From: Aureobasidium sp. EXF-3400
Taxonomy: Eukaryota; Ascomycota; Dothideomycetes; Dothideales; Saccotheciaceae
Assembly (NCBI GenBank): GCA_024195585.1
Contig: SWBL01000183.1
Location: forward strand, 35,767-99,766
Direction: 5' to 3'
Length of the DNA stretch: 64,000 nt
The translations under genes were made by a program, and so were the position numbers. The notes beneath the pieces are model-generated. The model worked only from the letters and a program-made list of their open reading frames with translations, ran no database searches and was not told the origin of the DNA. Shown in pieces: positions 54,688 through 64,000 of this stretch. Each line of letters starts with the position of its first letter. Position 1 is the stretch's first letter.

Positions 54688-56969
54688 ATGGCTACTAATG
54701 CCTCCGCGTAAGTTGGATTCAGGAGGCTCCAGCTATCATTCGTGTCCACCTGCTGACCTGTCCAAACAGAAGCATCAACGTTAACGACCCCGGTCTTATT
54801 ACCCTGGTGAACAAGCTCCAAGATGTCTTCACCACAGTCGGAGTACGAGTCTGCCCCGCTCCGCCCTTAGACTCGATGTTAACCTTGCGCCTTGCAGGTC
54901 CAAAACCCCATCGACCTTCCTCAAATCGCCGTAGTAGGTTCGCAATCAAGTGGAAAGAGTTCGGTCTTGGAAAACATAGTTGGCCGCGACTTCCTGCCTC
55001 GAGGAACCGGTATCGTGACCAGACGGCCGCTCATCCTGCAACTCATCAACCGAGCACCCCTCCCCAAGTCGCAAGAGAACGGCGCAGCTGCCGAGGCTGT
55101 TGATGGAGCTGCAGACAAGGAGTCCAACGTCGACGAGTGGGGCGAGTTCTTGCACATTCCTGGTCAGAAATTCTACGACTTCAACAAGATTCGCGACGAG
55201 ATTGTGCGCGAGACCGAGTCCAAGACTGGTCGCAATGCTGGCATTTCACCTGCTCCTATCAATCTGCGCATCTACTCGCCAAATGTCCTGACGCTGACCC
55301 TGGTCGATTTGCCCGGTCTTACCAAGGTGCCTGTGGGCGATCAGCCCCGCGACATCGAGCGTCAGATCCGCGAGATGGTCCTCAAGCAGATCAGCAAACC
55401 GAACGCCATCATCCTCGCTGTCACTGCTGCCAACACCGATTTGGCCAACTCGGACGGTCTTAAGCTGGCCCGTGAAGTCGACCCCGAGGGTCAGCGCACC
55501 ATTGGTGTTCTGACCAAGGTTGATCTGATGGACGATGGTACCGACGTTGTGGACATTCTTGCTGGTAGGATCATTCCTCTGCGCTTGGGATACGTACCTG
55601 TCGTCAACCGTGGTCAGCGTGATATTGAGAACAAGAAGGCCATTTCATACGCTCTCGAGCACGAGCGTGCCTTCTTCGAGAACCACAAGGCTTACCGCAA
55701 CAAGAGCAGTTATTGCGGTACTCCCTACCTTGCTCGCAAGCTCAACCTGATCCTCATGATGCACATCAAGCAAACTCTGCCCGACATTAAAGCCAGAATC
55801 TCTGCATCATTGCAAAAATACACAGCCGAACTCAACACCCTCGGAGACTCGATACTTGGCAACAGTGCAAACATCGTCTTGAACATTATCACCGAGTTCT
55901 CCAACGAATACAGAACAGTCCTCGAGGGAAACAACCAAGAACTTTCCAGCATTGAACTCTCCGGTGGTGCCAGAATCTCCTTCGTCTTCCACGAACTCTA
56001 CGCAAACGGAGTCAAGGCAGTGGATCCTTTCGACCAGGTCAAGGATATCGACATCCGTACCATTCTCTACAACTCTTCTGGTTCTTCGCCTGCTCTGTTC
56101 GTTGGTACTACCGCGTTCGAGCTCATCGTTAAGCAACAGATCAAGAGATTGGAAGACCCCAGTTTGAAGTGTGTTTCTTTGGTCCACGACGAACTGGTCC
56201 GCATTTTGGGCCAACTCTTGAACAAGCCACTTTTCAGAAGATATCCTTCGTTGAAGGAGAAGCTTTACCAAACAGTCATCAACTTCTTCAAGAAGTCCAT
56301 GGAACCATCCAACAAGCTTGTCAAGGACCTTGTTGCTATGGAGGCTTGCTACGTTAACACTGGCCATCCAGACTTCCTCAACGGTCACAGAGCTATGGCT
56401 ATCGTTAACGAGCGTCGTCATGCTTCTAGACCTACACAAGTTGATCCCAAGACTGGCAAGCCTTTGCCACCATCCGCCGTGCCGCCGCGCGCCGCAAGTC
56501 CTTCGTTGTCTCTTGACGGCAACGACGCCTCGGGCGGTTTCTTCGGCAGTTTCTTCGCCAGCAAGAACAAGAAGAAGATGGCTGCCATGGAGGCACCTCC
56601 ACCCACACTCAAGGCCAGCGGCACACTCAGTGAGAAGGAGAGTGAAGAAGTCGAAGTCATCAAGCTCCTCATCACTAGTTACTTCAACATTGTGCGCCGA
56701 ACTATGATCGACATGGTCCCCAAGGCCATCATGTTGACCCTGGTGCAGTAAGTAAAATCATGCGCATCTTACAAGTATAGGACTAACATCATCTTCACAG
56801 ATTCTCGAAGGAAGAGATGCAGCGTGAGCTGCTGGAGCAAATGTACCGCACACAAGAGTTCGACGATCTGCTCAAGGAGAGCGACTACACAGTCCGCAGA
56901 CGCAAGGAATGCCAGCAGATGGTCGAGAGCTTGGGCAAGGCAAACGAGATTGTCAGCCAAGTGCAGTAG
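54688..56969 (+). CDS. VPS1: VPS1, dynamin-like GTPase
   Basis: Vps1 is the dynamin of vacuolar/endosomal sorting and peroxisome fission. Exons 54688-54707, 54770-54842, 54898-56747 and 56801-56969 encode 703 residues, the expected length. The GTPase shows the P-loop [12 protein letters not shown], switch [11 protein letters not shown], switch [17 protein letters not shown] and TKVDLMDDG. The middle/stalk domain follows, then a variable Ser/Pro insert in place of a PH domain, and the GED ([18 protein letters not shown] to the final [10 protein letters not shown]). The first exon carries only 20 coding bases (MATNAS). It is supported by GT-AG signals and by the conserved join to [20 protein letters not shown]. 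The 53-bp last intron splits the GED. Confidence 0.95.
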
Positions 56970-57504
56970 TTTGACTTTTTGTTGACACAATTGTAATCTG
57001 TTCTGGTTTTCTTTCTCGCTTGGGTTTCGGCGTTAACAACTGCTTTCTTTCTACCTGAATCATGAAGAATAGACGATATGAGATAGGTGAGCATGACGGC
57101 AAGGGACATGGAAGCGGAGGCGGAGCGTCTGTTCTTTGGTTGTCTACCATCAAGCGCTGCTCGGTGTAACGATTTGGGACTATGTAAAAGAATGAGTATT
57201 CCCTTGAACTTTCTCTCTTCTACACCTATTGTCGGCGAGTCTGACAACCCCTGAACCTAATACCCCGTCAATAGGTATTTTGACAGCGCGATCTTTCCAG
57301 ATTTTCACTTTTCGAATCGCGTGCAAAGCGTGAGTGTTCATAACAAAATGGTATCTGATTGGTATTGCATATGAGTGGACCGCAAGCCTCCCTTACATCT
57401 TACACCTGCACCTTGAACGCCATGTCGGTGTTGACCCACACAACGACCTGCCCAAAACTCCTTCCTATCAACTTTAGACATGTACCATTATTTGTGTCAA
57501 ATCA
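56970..57504. other. convergent intergenic spacer, VPS1/MCM5
   Basis: About 535 bp between the 3' ends of VPS1 (plus) and MCM5 (minus). Short frames on the minus strand (56885-57247) are without support. No structured RNA was recognised. Confidence 0.4.
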
Positions 57505-59706
57505 TTAAACACCGCTTCTATACACTTGACCACCACCCTTGCGGAGTTGTATACTGTCTCTCTTTTGCAGCGCCCAGATGGCTCTGTTCAGAGCTTGTTC
57601 CGAAAAGTTCTTCCTGTCTACAAACTCACGCCTCAATGTGGCTAAGCTTGCTGTATAGCCAATGGGCAAACGCCTTCGCAACTCGTCCTCAACCTTTGAG
57701 ATCTCGTCGACGAGCTCACGGTTGCCAGAAATGCCGGCAGCATTAGCAGCATTGGACTGGCCGTTCTGGGAGAGGACAGCTTCCATGGTACTGCCCAAGA
57801 ATAGACGAATTGCTTCGTCGACATGGTGTTCCGTGGCGATTGGAGACAAAGAGATTTTGGCCAATGCTTCGGTGATACGAACGAGTGACTCCAGTTGTCT
57901 GACAGTGATTGGAATACTTGAACGCTGGTTGGCGGATGCTTCGGCCTGGGCGACTTGCCTTCTGATACTGACAAAATGCGAGGACAACTTCTCGGCGGCT
58001 TCAGGTGATAGACGGGGCGCGCAACGGGTTTTGCAGTAGCTGATGTAGCGCTTCATCTTCTCAACTGGAATGGTTGGAGCGGCTTGTTGTTGGTCTTGGT
58101 TGCCACTGCCGCCCATATGAATGCCCATGACGTGCTTTGCGATACGCTCATCACGTCCACGGTCGTGCTCATCCTTGACGATGAAGATGAGATCGAATCT
58201 GCTGAGAATGGTGGTCTGGAAATCGATGTTCTCACCGGGAGACTTGAGATCGTCGTAGCGTCCGAAAATAGGGTTGGCAGCTGCGAGGACAGAGGTGCGA
58301 GCGTTGAGAATGGTTGTGATACCAGCCTTGGCTATCGAGATGGTTTGTTGTTCCATAGCTTCGTGGATGGCAACGCGATCCTCGTCTCGCATCTTGTCGA
58401 ACTCATCGATACAAACAACACCACCATCTGCCAAAACCATGGCACCACCTTCAAGATAGAACTCACGGGAGTTTTGATCGCGTTGCACCGAGGCTGTCAA
58501 ACCAGCTGCAGAGGAACCTTTGCCAGAAGTATAGATGGCAATGGGAGCTGCTTTCTCGACGAACTTGAGAAGTTGAGATTTGGCGGTACCAGGATCACCA
58601 AGAAGCAGGACGTTGATGTCACCACGAAGCTTCATACCATCAGGTAGGATTTTCTTGCTACCACCCATGAGCAAGCAGGTGATGGCCTTCTTGATGTCCA
58701 CGTTTCCATAGATGGATGGCGCAATACACTCGGCAAAACGTTCGTATAAATCGGGCCTCCTGCTCATCTCGAGGAATTCTTGTTCCTCCTCTTCAGTGAA
58801 GTGGGCACCACCTTTAGCTGTGTGATCAACATCGGTCTGGATACCGACTGCGCGAAGATACGGGGTACGAATGGCGACGGCGGCTCCTGAGCCTTTGGAT
58901 TTGGACTGGTATGTGCTGAAAACACCCATGACGGTGCATCGCGAACCGGGAACGACACGATTTGTCAGGTAGCGGTCTGCCGAGATGTGGATGTGACGAG
59001 GCAGCTCACCAACAGGGACATCATCGGGAGCTTCTTGCAGCTTGATGACCTGTTGATCGATGAATTGACACTTTTCGTGAACGACAAAGTATGGATCCAG
59101 GGGACATTTTGGTGATTCTTCACCAGGTTGAGTCGAGCGAGCACACGTGCGGGGCAGACTAAGGCCGGAGAAGCCGCTCAAGACGGAGATGTTCTGTGAG
59201 TGCTGGCAGTTGCGGCATTGAATGTGCAAGACGGTAGCTTTTGAAGAAAGGGTGCTGGCTCCAATGACGATTCCAGGGATGCGGACCAGATGAGAGACGT
59301 GTGTGGCTGTCAAGCCACGGATGAGGGTCTGAGTGACGGACGAGTTGAGCAAGAGCTGAGCGGAGGGCAGATTGACGTTGCGCTGCGAGGGATAGATGAT
59401 GCGTTGGGCACAGTGCTTGATGGCGGCTTCGAACAGCGGGATCATGTCGGCAGGCTCATTGTTGAGGCGGTGGGCGAGTTGTTCGTTGAAGGTGGCGACA
59501 TGGGCTATGTCGACGTCGCAATAGTACTGCTTGGCTAGGTAATTCTGGTGAATCTGGTCTCTGTATGGAAAGATGGCGCCATTTGCTATCGAGTAAGCCA
59601 TGATGAACTTGACAAACTGATCTTGGATGGCGCCGCGAGAGTCTTCCCCGGTTTGACTACGGTCCTCGGGGAAGACACTCAAGGTGTAGACCGACTCTCT
59701 ATCCAT
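57505..59706 (-). CDS. MCM5: MCM5, replicative helicase subunit
   Basis: Mcm5 is one of six ATPases of the MCM2-7 replicative helicase and forms the 2/5 gate. The intronless gene encodes 733 residues from [18 protein letters not shown], the conserved MCM5 start; an in-frame upstream TTG at 59802 is ignored. The N-terminal zinc finger (CRNCQHSQ ... [17 protein letters not shown]) is present. The MCM AAA+ core shows Walker [14 protein letters not shown], Walker [18 protein letters not shown], and the arginine-finger motif [12 protein letters not shown]. The C-terminal winged-helix region is complete. Divergent from VPS54; the shared 289-bp promoter carries forkhead-like and MCB-like motifs. Confidence 0.95.
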   Translation of the reverse strand: MDRESVYTLSVFPEDRSQTGEDSRGAIQDQFVKFIMAYSIANGAIFPYRDQIHQNYLAKQYYCDVDIAHVATFNEQLAHRLNNEPADMIPLFEAAIKHCAQRIIYPSQRNVNLPSAQLLLNSSVTQTLIRGLTATHVSHLVRIPGIVIGASTLSSKATVLHIQCRNCQHSQNISVLSGFSGLSLPRTCARSTQPGEESPKCPLDPYFVVHEKCQFIDQQVIKLQEAPDDVPVGELPRHIHISADRYLTNRVVPGSRCTVMGVFSTYQSKSKGSGAAVAIRTPYLRAVGIQTDVDHTAKGGAHFTEEEEQEFLEMSRRPDLYERFAECIAPSIYGNVDIKKAITCLLMGGSKKILPDGMKLRGDINVLLLGDPGTAKSQLLKFVEKAAPIAIYTSGKGSSAAGLTASVQRDQNSREFYLEGGAMVLADGGVVCIDEFDKMRDEDRVAIHEAMEQQTISIAKAGITTILNARTSVLAAANPIFGRYDDLKSPGENIDFQTTILSRFDLIFIVKDEHDRGRDERIAKHVMGIHMGGSGNQDQQQAAPTIPVEKMKRYISYCKTRCAPRLSPEAAEKLSSHFVSIRRQVAQAEASANQRSSIPITVRQLESLVRITEALAKISLSPIATEHHVDEAIRLFLGSTMEAVLSQNGQSNAANAAGISGNRELVDEISKVEDELRRRLPIGYTASLATLRREFVDRKNFSEQALNRAIWALQKRDSIQLRKGGGQVYRSGV

Positions 59707-59995
59707 GGTTGTGGTTTGGTTGTGCGATGCGATTGAGGGGGTAAACACGCAGGAGAAAGTGCTCAGAAACAACACGAACGCGACCATGGACAGGCGTTTC
59801 AATCAAGCCCCGACTGGGTTAGCGCCCGCCGCTGATGACCTTGGCGCATCAGCAGTTCTGGCGTACCGTGGGCAAGCAGCAGGTGCAGTCTAGGCGGGAG
59901 GTAGTTAGCGCAGCCGCCCCGGGTCTGGGGTCTATCATGGTGCTGTGGTGCTTGCTGGCTTCATATCATCAACTTTGACTTAGAATGTCCTTGAC
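59707..59995. promoter_or_regulatory. bidirectional promoter MCM5/VPS54 with cell-cycle-type motifs
   Basis: The 289 bp between the divergent starts contain GTAAACA at 59741-59747 (forkhead consensus) and ACGCGA at 59778-59783 (MBF-like core). Both lie closer to the MCM5 start. MCM genes are periodically transcribed in other fungi; the motif calls here are by eye and short enough to occur by chance. Confidence 0.3.
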
Positions 59996-62900
59996 ATGTC
60001 CGAAGACAGCGCCGACCTGGTCTCGTCGCCCTCGTCGCTCCACTCGGCCTATCCCTTCCCTTCGTCCTATCAGAGGCGCCCTTCACGCCGCCTGTCCAAT
60101 GACAGCACTCTATCCATCAATTCAATAGGTGGTGCTCTAGATATCAATCCCACCAGACCCGACAACTCTCTCAGGGAGGCTGGCCAGAATGGTGCGCATA
60201 AACCACGACAACACTACCTGTTCGAGACACTTCCTCTAAGCATGATCTAGCCATCTCGACTCTGCTGCAACCCCCCATAGTCCGCACCGGCCTCCTGACT
60301 CCAGCCGCCTCGGCTTCCTCGACTTATCGTGCCCCGACCACACGCGACATCCCTCCCGTCACTCTGACCAACATACCCAAGGTCGACACTTCCACCTTCA
60401 AGGAATACATCTCTCGTGTCGGGCCACTATTCGACAATCTCTCGCGTCTGCGTCGCGAATCCCAACCCAAGCCTCAGAGCGATGCCCCAACCAGCCCTGT
60501 CCTCAGCCGCCATAACTCTACCACCTCCCTGCTCTCTGCCACCGACTCTCCTCAGCCGCGACACCGATCCAGTGCTTACGCCCGCCGCAGATTGAATGAG
60601 CCCACTCCCTTGTCCACTATTCCAAATGTCTACTTCGACGAGAACTTCCAACTAGAGAATCCGAGGACCTTCGATGTTGTCAGCGAGCGCGCTGAGATCG
60701 CTCCTGGTACCGCAAAACACGAACAGTCCGCCAATGGCGCTCCTCTCCCTCCGCGCAAGGCCCTGGCCAGCAATGCCATCCTACAAGAGAAATTGTCATG
60801 GTACATGGATACTGTAGAGGTGCACCTGATCCAATCAATCTCTTCCGCTTCGACCTCCTTCTTTGCCGCTCTGGGCTCATTGCGCGACCTGGAGCAAGAA
60901 GCCTCCGACTCTGTCAGCAGGATCCAGAAATTGAGAGCAGATTTAGCAAAGCTGGATCAAGACATGGCCATGGGTGGTCTAGAGGTTGCCAACCTGCGAA
61001 GAAGATACCAGAACATGCAAAAGCTCGCCAATGCCGTGGACCAGGTAGCCCGTGTAGTACGGGATGCGAAGAATTGTGAAGAATTGGTCGAGAAAGGAGA
61101 GTACGATGCTGCTGCGAGCGCAATGTCACGCCTCGACCGCTTGATCGCCGGACAATCCGAGCCGTCATCAGAACCATCGCCAACAGAACTACACGATTTG
61201 CGCTCTCTTCACGCCCTCCAAGGTCTGTCCGATTCTATGAATCAGCTGCGCTTCCGCATCGGCAGAGGCTTCGAGTCCCGTTTTCTCGAGACTATGCTAT
61301 CTGATTTACGAAGACACATCGATCATGTCCCGCCCAAAGATACTATGCGTCGCTGGGCGAGTACATCAATGCGCTTGCGAGGCCTGCAGACTGGTCCGAC
61401 AGCTTATATGGAGATCGACGACCAATTTCGGAAAGACTTGCTTGCTTCATTGCACGGTCTGAGCAACTCAGGTCAGACCGCGCAGGCAACAGCCGATTTC
61501 AGAGATGCTATCATGAGGGAGATGAAGCACCTAATACGCAAACATCTGCCTAGCTCTAACGATGATGACAATGAGTCTGTCACCTCGGTGGCTACCCGTA
61601 CCAGCAAGGCTGCAAGCCAACAGGAAAAATCCATCATTCTGGCCAGAAACTTACGTGCCATGGATGAAGAGTCCGCCGAAGATATGGTTGTCAACATCTA
61701 CACCGATATCAGTGAAGCTTTGCGACGTCTGAGCATTCAGATCAAGGTATTGCTCGATGTCACCAGTACCATGGATGCTCCAGATTCGTTGAAGTCGCCT
61801 TTGAGCCCAAGCGTAAGGTCTACCGACCGATCGAGAAGCCCAGCGCCTAGAGTGAACGGAATACAAGAAGAATTAAGCCAGGCACTAGACATGTCAAGCC
61901 TATTAGGCCAAGCAGTGGACGTAGCGCATACTCAAATTACGCGAATCCTTAAGGTGCGCACAGAGCAGGTGAACCACTTACCGCTGGAACGTTTCCTTCG
62001 CTACTTTACTATCAATCGCCTGTTCGCCGATGAATGCGAGGCCATCTCTGGTCGCTCCGGTACCCAGCTCAAGGCTCTAGTCAACACACAAATCAACACT
62101 TTTGTGCGAGCCTTTGGCGATGCTGAAAACCAGCGAATCGCCCAGACGCTGGACTCTGATCAATGGGAAGCTAAGGACTTCAAGGAGGTGGACCAGGTAC
62201 TGCTCTCCCGCATACTGGAAGGCATGTCCTCGGATCCAGCCGTCTGGCTACAGGGCACACGCGTTTGGGAAGATCCATCACAACCTAAATCGACCAATGG
62301 TACCTCTTCATCAAATGGCGAGGGCGGTGATGCCAAGTCTAATAATCGTCCTGCGTACATTGATGAAACACGGTACATCCTGGTCTCATCTGCCATCTCC
62401 CTACTTCGACCCATCGACAACTTCCTTGCACTAATGACCAGCATACCCTCAATAACTTCCGCCGCTGTGCCTGCCTTGATTGATGTCCTTCGGACGTTCA
62501 ACTCGCGTACATCACAGCTCATCCTCGGCGCTGGCGCCACACGGATTGCCGGTCTGAAAAATATCACCACCAAACATTTGGCCCTCGCCTCGCAAGCGCT
62601 CAGTTTCGTCATTGCTATGTCACCCTACCTCCGTGAAGCAGTCCGCCGGCATGCAAGCTCGGCCAACAAAGCTGAAGTGCTCGGTGAGTTCGACAAGCTC
62701 AAGCGACTGTATCAAGATCATCAAATGGCCATTCACGACAAGCTTGTCGAGATCATGACAGCAAGAGCAACATCACATGTCAACTCGATGAAGAAACTTG
62801 ACTTCGATGCCGAAGCAAAAAAGAATGCAGATGGCACGAGTGCATACATGGAGACATTGACAAAGGAAACAGGCACCTTGCACCGCGTGCTGAGCAGGCA

Positions 62901-63294
62901 TCTAGCAGAAATGGATGTAACAGTCATCCTGAGCCAGATATTTGCCAGCTACAAGGAGCAATGGCTCAAGGCTTTCCAGGGAGTAGAGATCAAGACGCCT
63001 GCTGGCAAACAGAGGCTTCTCAAGGATGCACAGCTGTTTGATTCAAAGCTGGGCAAGATCGACGGATTTGGCGATATGGGCAAGACGCTGATTGATGCTG
63101 TCGAAGCGAAGACGGTCGTACAAGAGAAACAAGACCTGCCACCACCTCCACCACCTCAAGCCGAAGAGATCACAAATGAGAAACCATTACCTGCAGCACC
63201 AGTAGCTGCAGACAAAGAGAACAAGGACAGCAAAGAATCCGAAAAGGCACCAAATGCGGAACAGGAACAGGAGAAGAAGGAGGTGAAAAGTTAG
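59996..63294 (+). CDS. VPS54: VPS54, GARP complex subunit
   Basis: Vps54 is the large GARP tethering subunit that captures endosome-derived vesicles at the trans-Golgi. Exons 59996-60191 and 60251-63294 (59-bp intron, GTGCGC..GATCTAG) encode 1079 residues. The N-terminal ~200 residues are Ser/Pro/Arg-rich and disordered. The conserved helical core follows: LSWYMDTVEVHLIQSISSAS, a long coiled coil (SRIQKLRADLAKLDQDMA), and MSRLDRL. The family C-terminal domain contains FLRYFTINRLFADECEAI and QALSFVIAMSPYLREAVRR. The last ~60 residues are a Pro/Lys/Glu-rich low-complexity tail. The intron donor is not the preferred GTAAGT type, but the frame and the join (GQNAISTLLQPPIVRTGLL) are convincing. 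Confidence 0.9.
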
Positions 63295-64000
63295 AAGCTA
63301 GATTTGCATGTATGCATTAATGTCACTTGGCTGTACAAGATCCACATCTCTGACCGAGCGAGAGCTCTCGCAAATATACACTCAAACAAGTTAGCGTGGT
63401 CGATGTTGATAAAAGCAGCTGGCAGGTGCAAAGGCATGCTCCATACCACGGCAAGCACGACTTGGCGGCCAGGGTCATAGGCTTAGCTATCACTTTTTCG
63501 ACAACCAACGCCATTGTAGCGCCACGGCAGATGATATGACTCTCTAAATAGGCTGGTAACGTGGAATGATATTAGATCTATGTCCATAGGCCTTTGACTC
63601 ATCGAAATCGCGATATTTAAACTGCTGTTGGCGAATGTCGATTTTCGGACCTGATATTTTAGAAGCTCGCATAGTTTCACATCATTCGTGATTGCGACCA
63701 CTGGATAATATAGTGCCTTTCTTACAGGTTACGGTTGAGGCGATGATCCGTACCAGATCTATCGCGAAGGGCCCCTAAAGTGACAAAAGATTATGCTAAA
63801 TAGTCTATACCAACGATGACAAGGCACTGTGATGGTGCAGATGCAGTTCCTGGTTCTAATTCATAAGACAGTGAAGGGGATGTAGTGCGTTCACATTTGG
63901 TACCAAGCACGTACGGCCACAGTCAGCTGAAAACTGGGCATCCCGTCCGCTCTGCCATACATAAGCAGTTGAACGGCAGATTAGTACTACGGTGGGTGAC
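63295..64000. other. intergenic sequence at window end
   Basis: About 700 bp follow the VPS54 stop. Two minus-strand frames of 63 and 72 codons show no domain or splice-linked extension. No gene could be recognised up to the window edge. Confidence 0.45.

Noticed and set aside
1..64000. Search for transposons, RIP-decayed repeats, CRISPR arrays, rRNA, tRNA or a secondary-metabolite cluster
   Set aside because: No transposase or reverse-transcriptase motifs, no TA-dense decayed blocks, no spaced direct repeats, no PKS/NRPS or tailoring enzymes; the gene content is ordinary housekeeping plus a few accessory genes.

Overview
The window is nuclear DNA from a filamentous ascomycete (Pezizomycotina, by inference probably a Dothideomycete). 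Genes are closely packed on both strands. They carry short GT-AG introns, mostly 44-68 bp with a few over 100 bp, and the proteins are recognisable ascomycete orthologues, including a CAP20-type lipid-droplet protein and a fungal rhodopsin-type 7TM protein. No bacterial operons, transposons, CRISPR arrays, rRNA or convincing tRNA genes were seen. Intron positions come from reading splice signals and frame by eye, so exact exon ends are predictions; nearly all reconstructed models close in frame. Layout: 1-9 kb holds the 3' end of SPT3, a 7TM protein, an RBR ubiquitin ligase, the checkpoint coiled coil MAD1 and a CAP20/perilipin-like protein. 8.9-11.6 kb is gene-poor, with one possibly decayed minus-strand locus. 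11.6-17.6 kb is a single 1990-codon exon for a POT1/CDC13-type telomere-binding protein with a huge acidic middle. 18.6-29 kb is a dense housekeeping block: NRP1-like RNA-binding protein, NOB1, NOP10, LCL2, QTRT2, thymidylate kinase and SLX1. 29.6-35 kb is a KDM5-family JmjC histone demethylase. 35.8-40 kb is a large secreted Ser/Thr-rich apple-domain protein with internal repeats. 40.7-46 kb holds the Fe-S scaffold CFD1, a small unknown protein, a truncated GH43 glycosidase relic and a CID-domain protein. 46.3-64 kb holds HID1, NDK1 (with a predicted 5-nt exon), a Ser-rich unknown, glucosidase II alpha, dynamin VPS1, MCM5 and VPS54. Functional themes: pre-rRNA and snoRNP maturation (NOB1, NOP10), nucleotide supply and replication (thymidylate kinase, NDK1, MCM5), genome stability and chromosome ends (SLX1, MAD1, the POT1/CDC13-type protein), chromatin (SPT3, KDM5) and the secretory/endosomal system (glucosidase II, VPS1, VPS54, HID1, LCL2). 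These genes are scattered rather than clustered, and no secondary-metabolite cluster is visible. Several pairs are divergent across short shared promoters (QTRT2/thymidylate kinase, MCM5/VPS54, Ser-rich unknown/glucosidase II, NOP10/LCL2). The most unusual items are the telomere-type protein with paired IDPALL motifs and SUMO-interaction-like motifs, the NDK1 micro-exon, the triplicated glycine-rich module of the apple-domain protein, and the GH43 relic.
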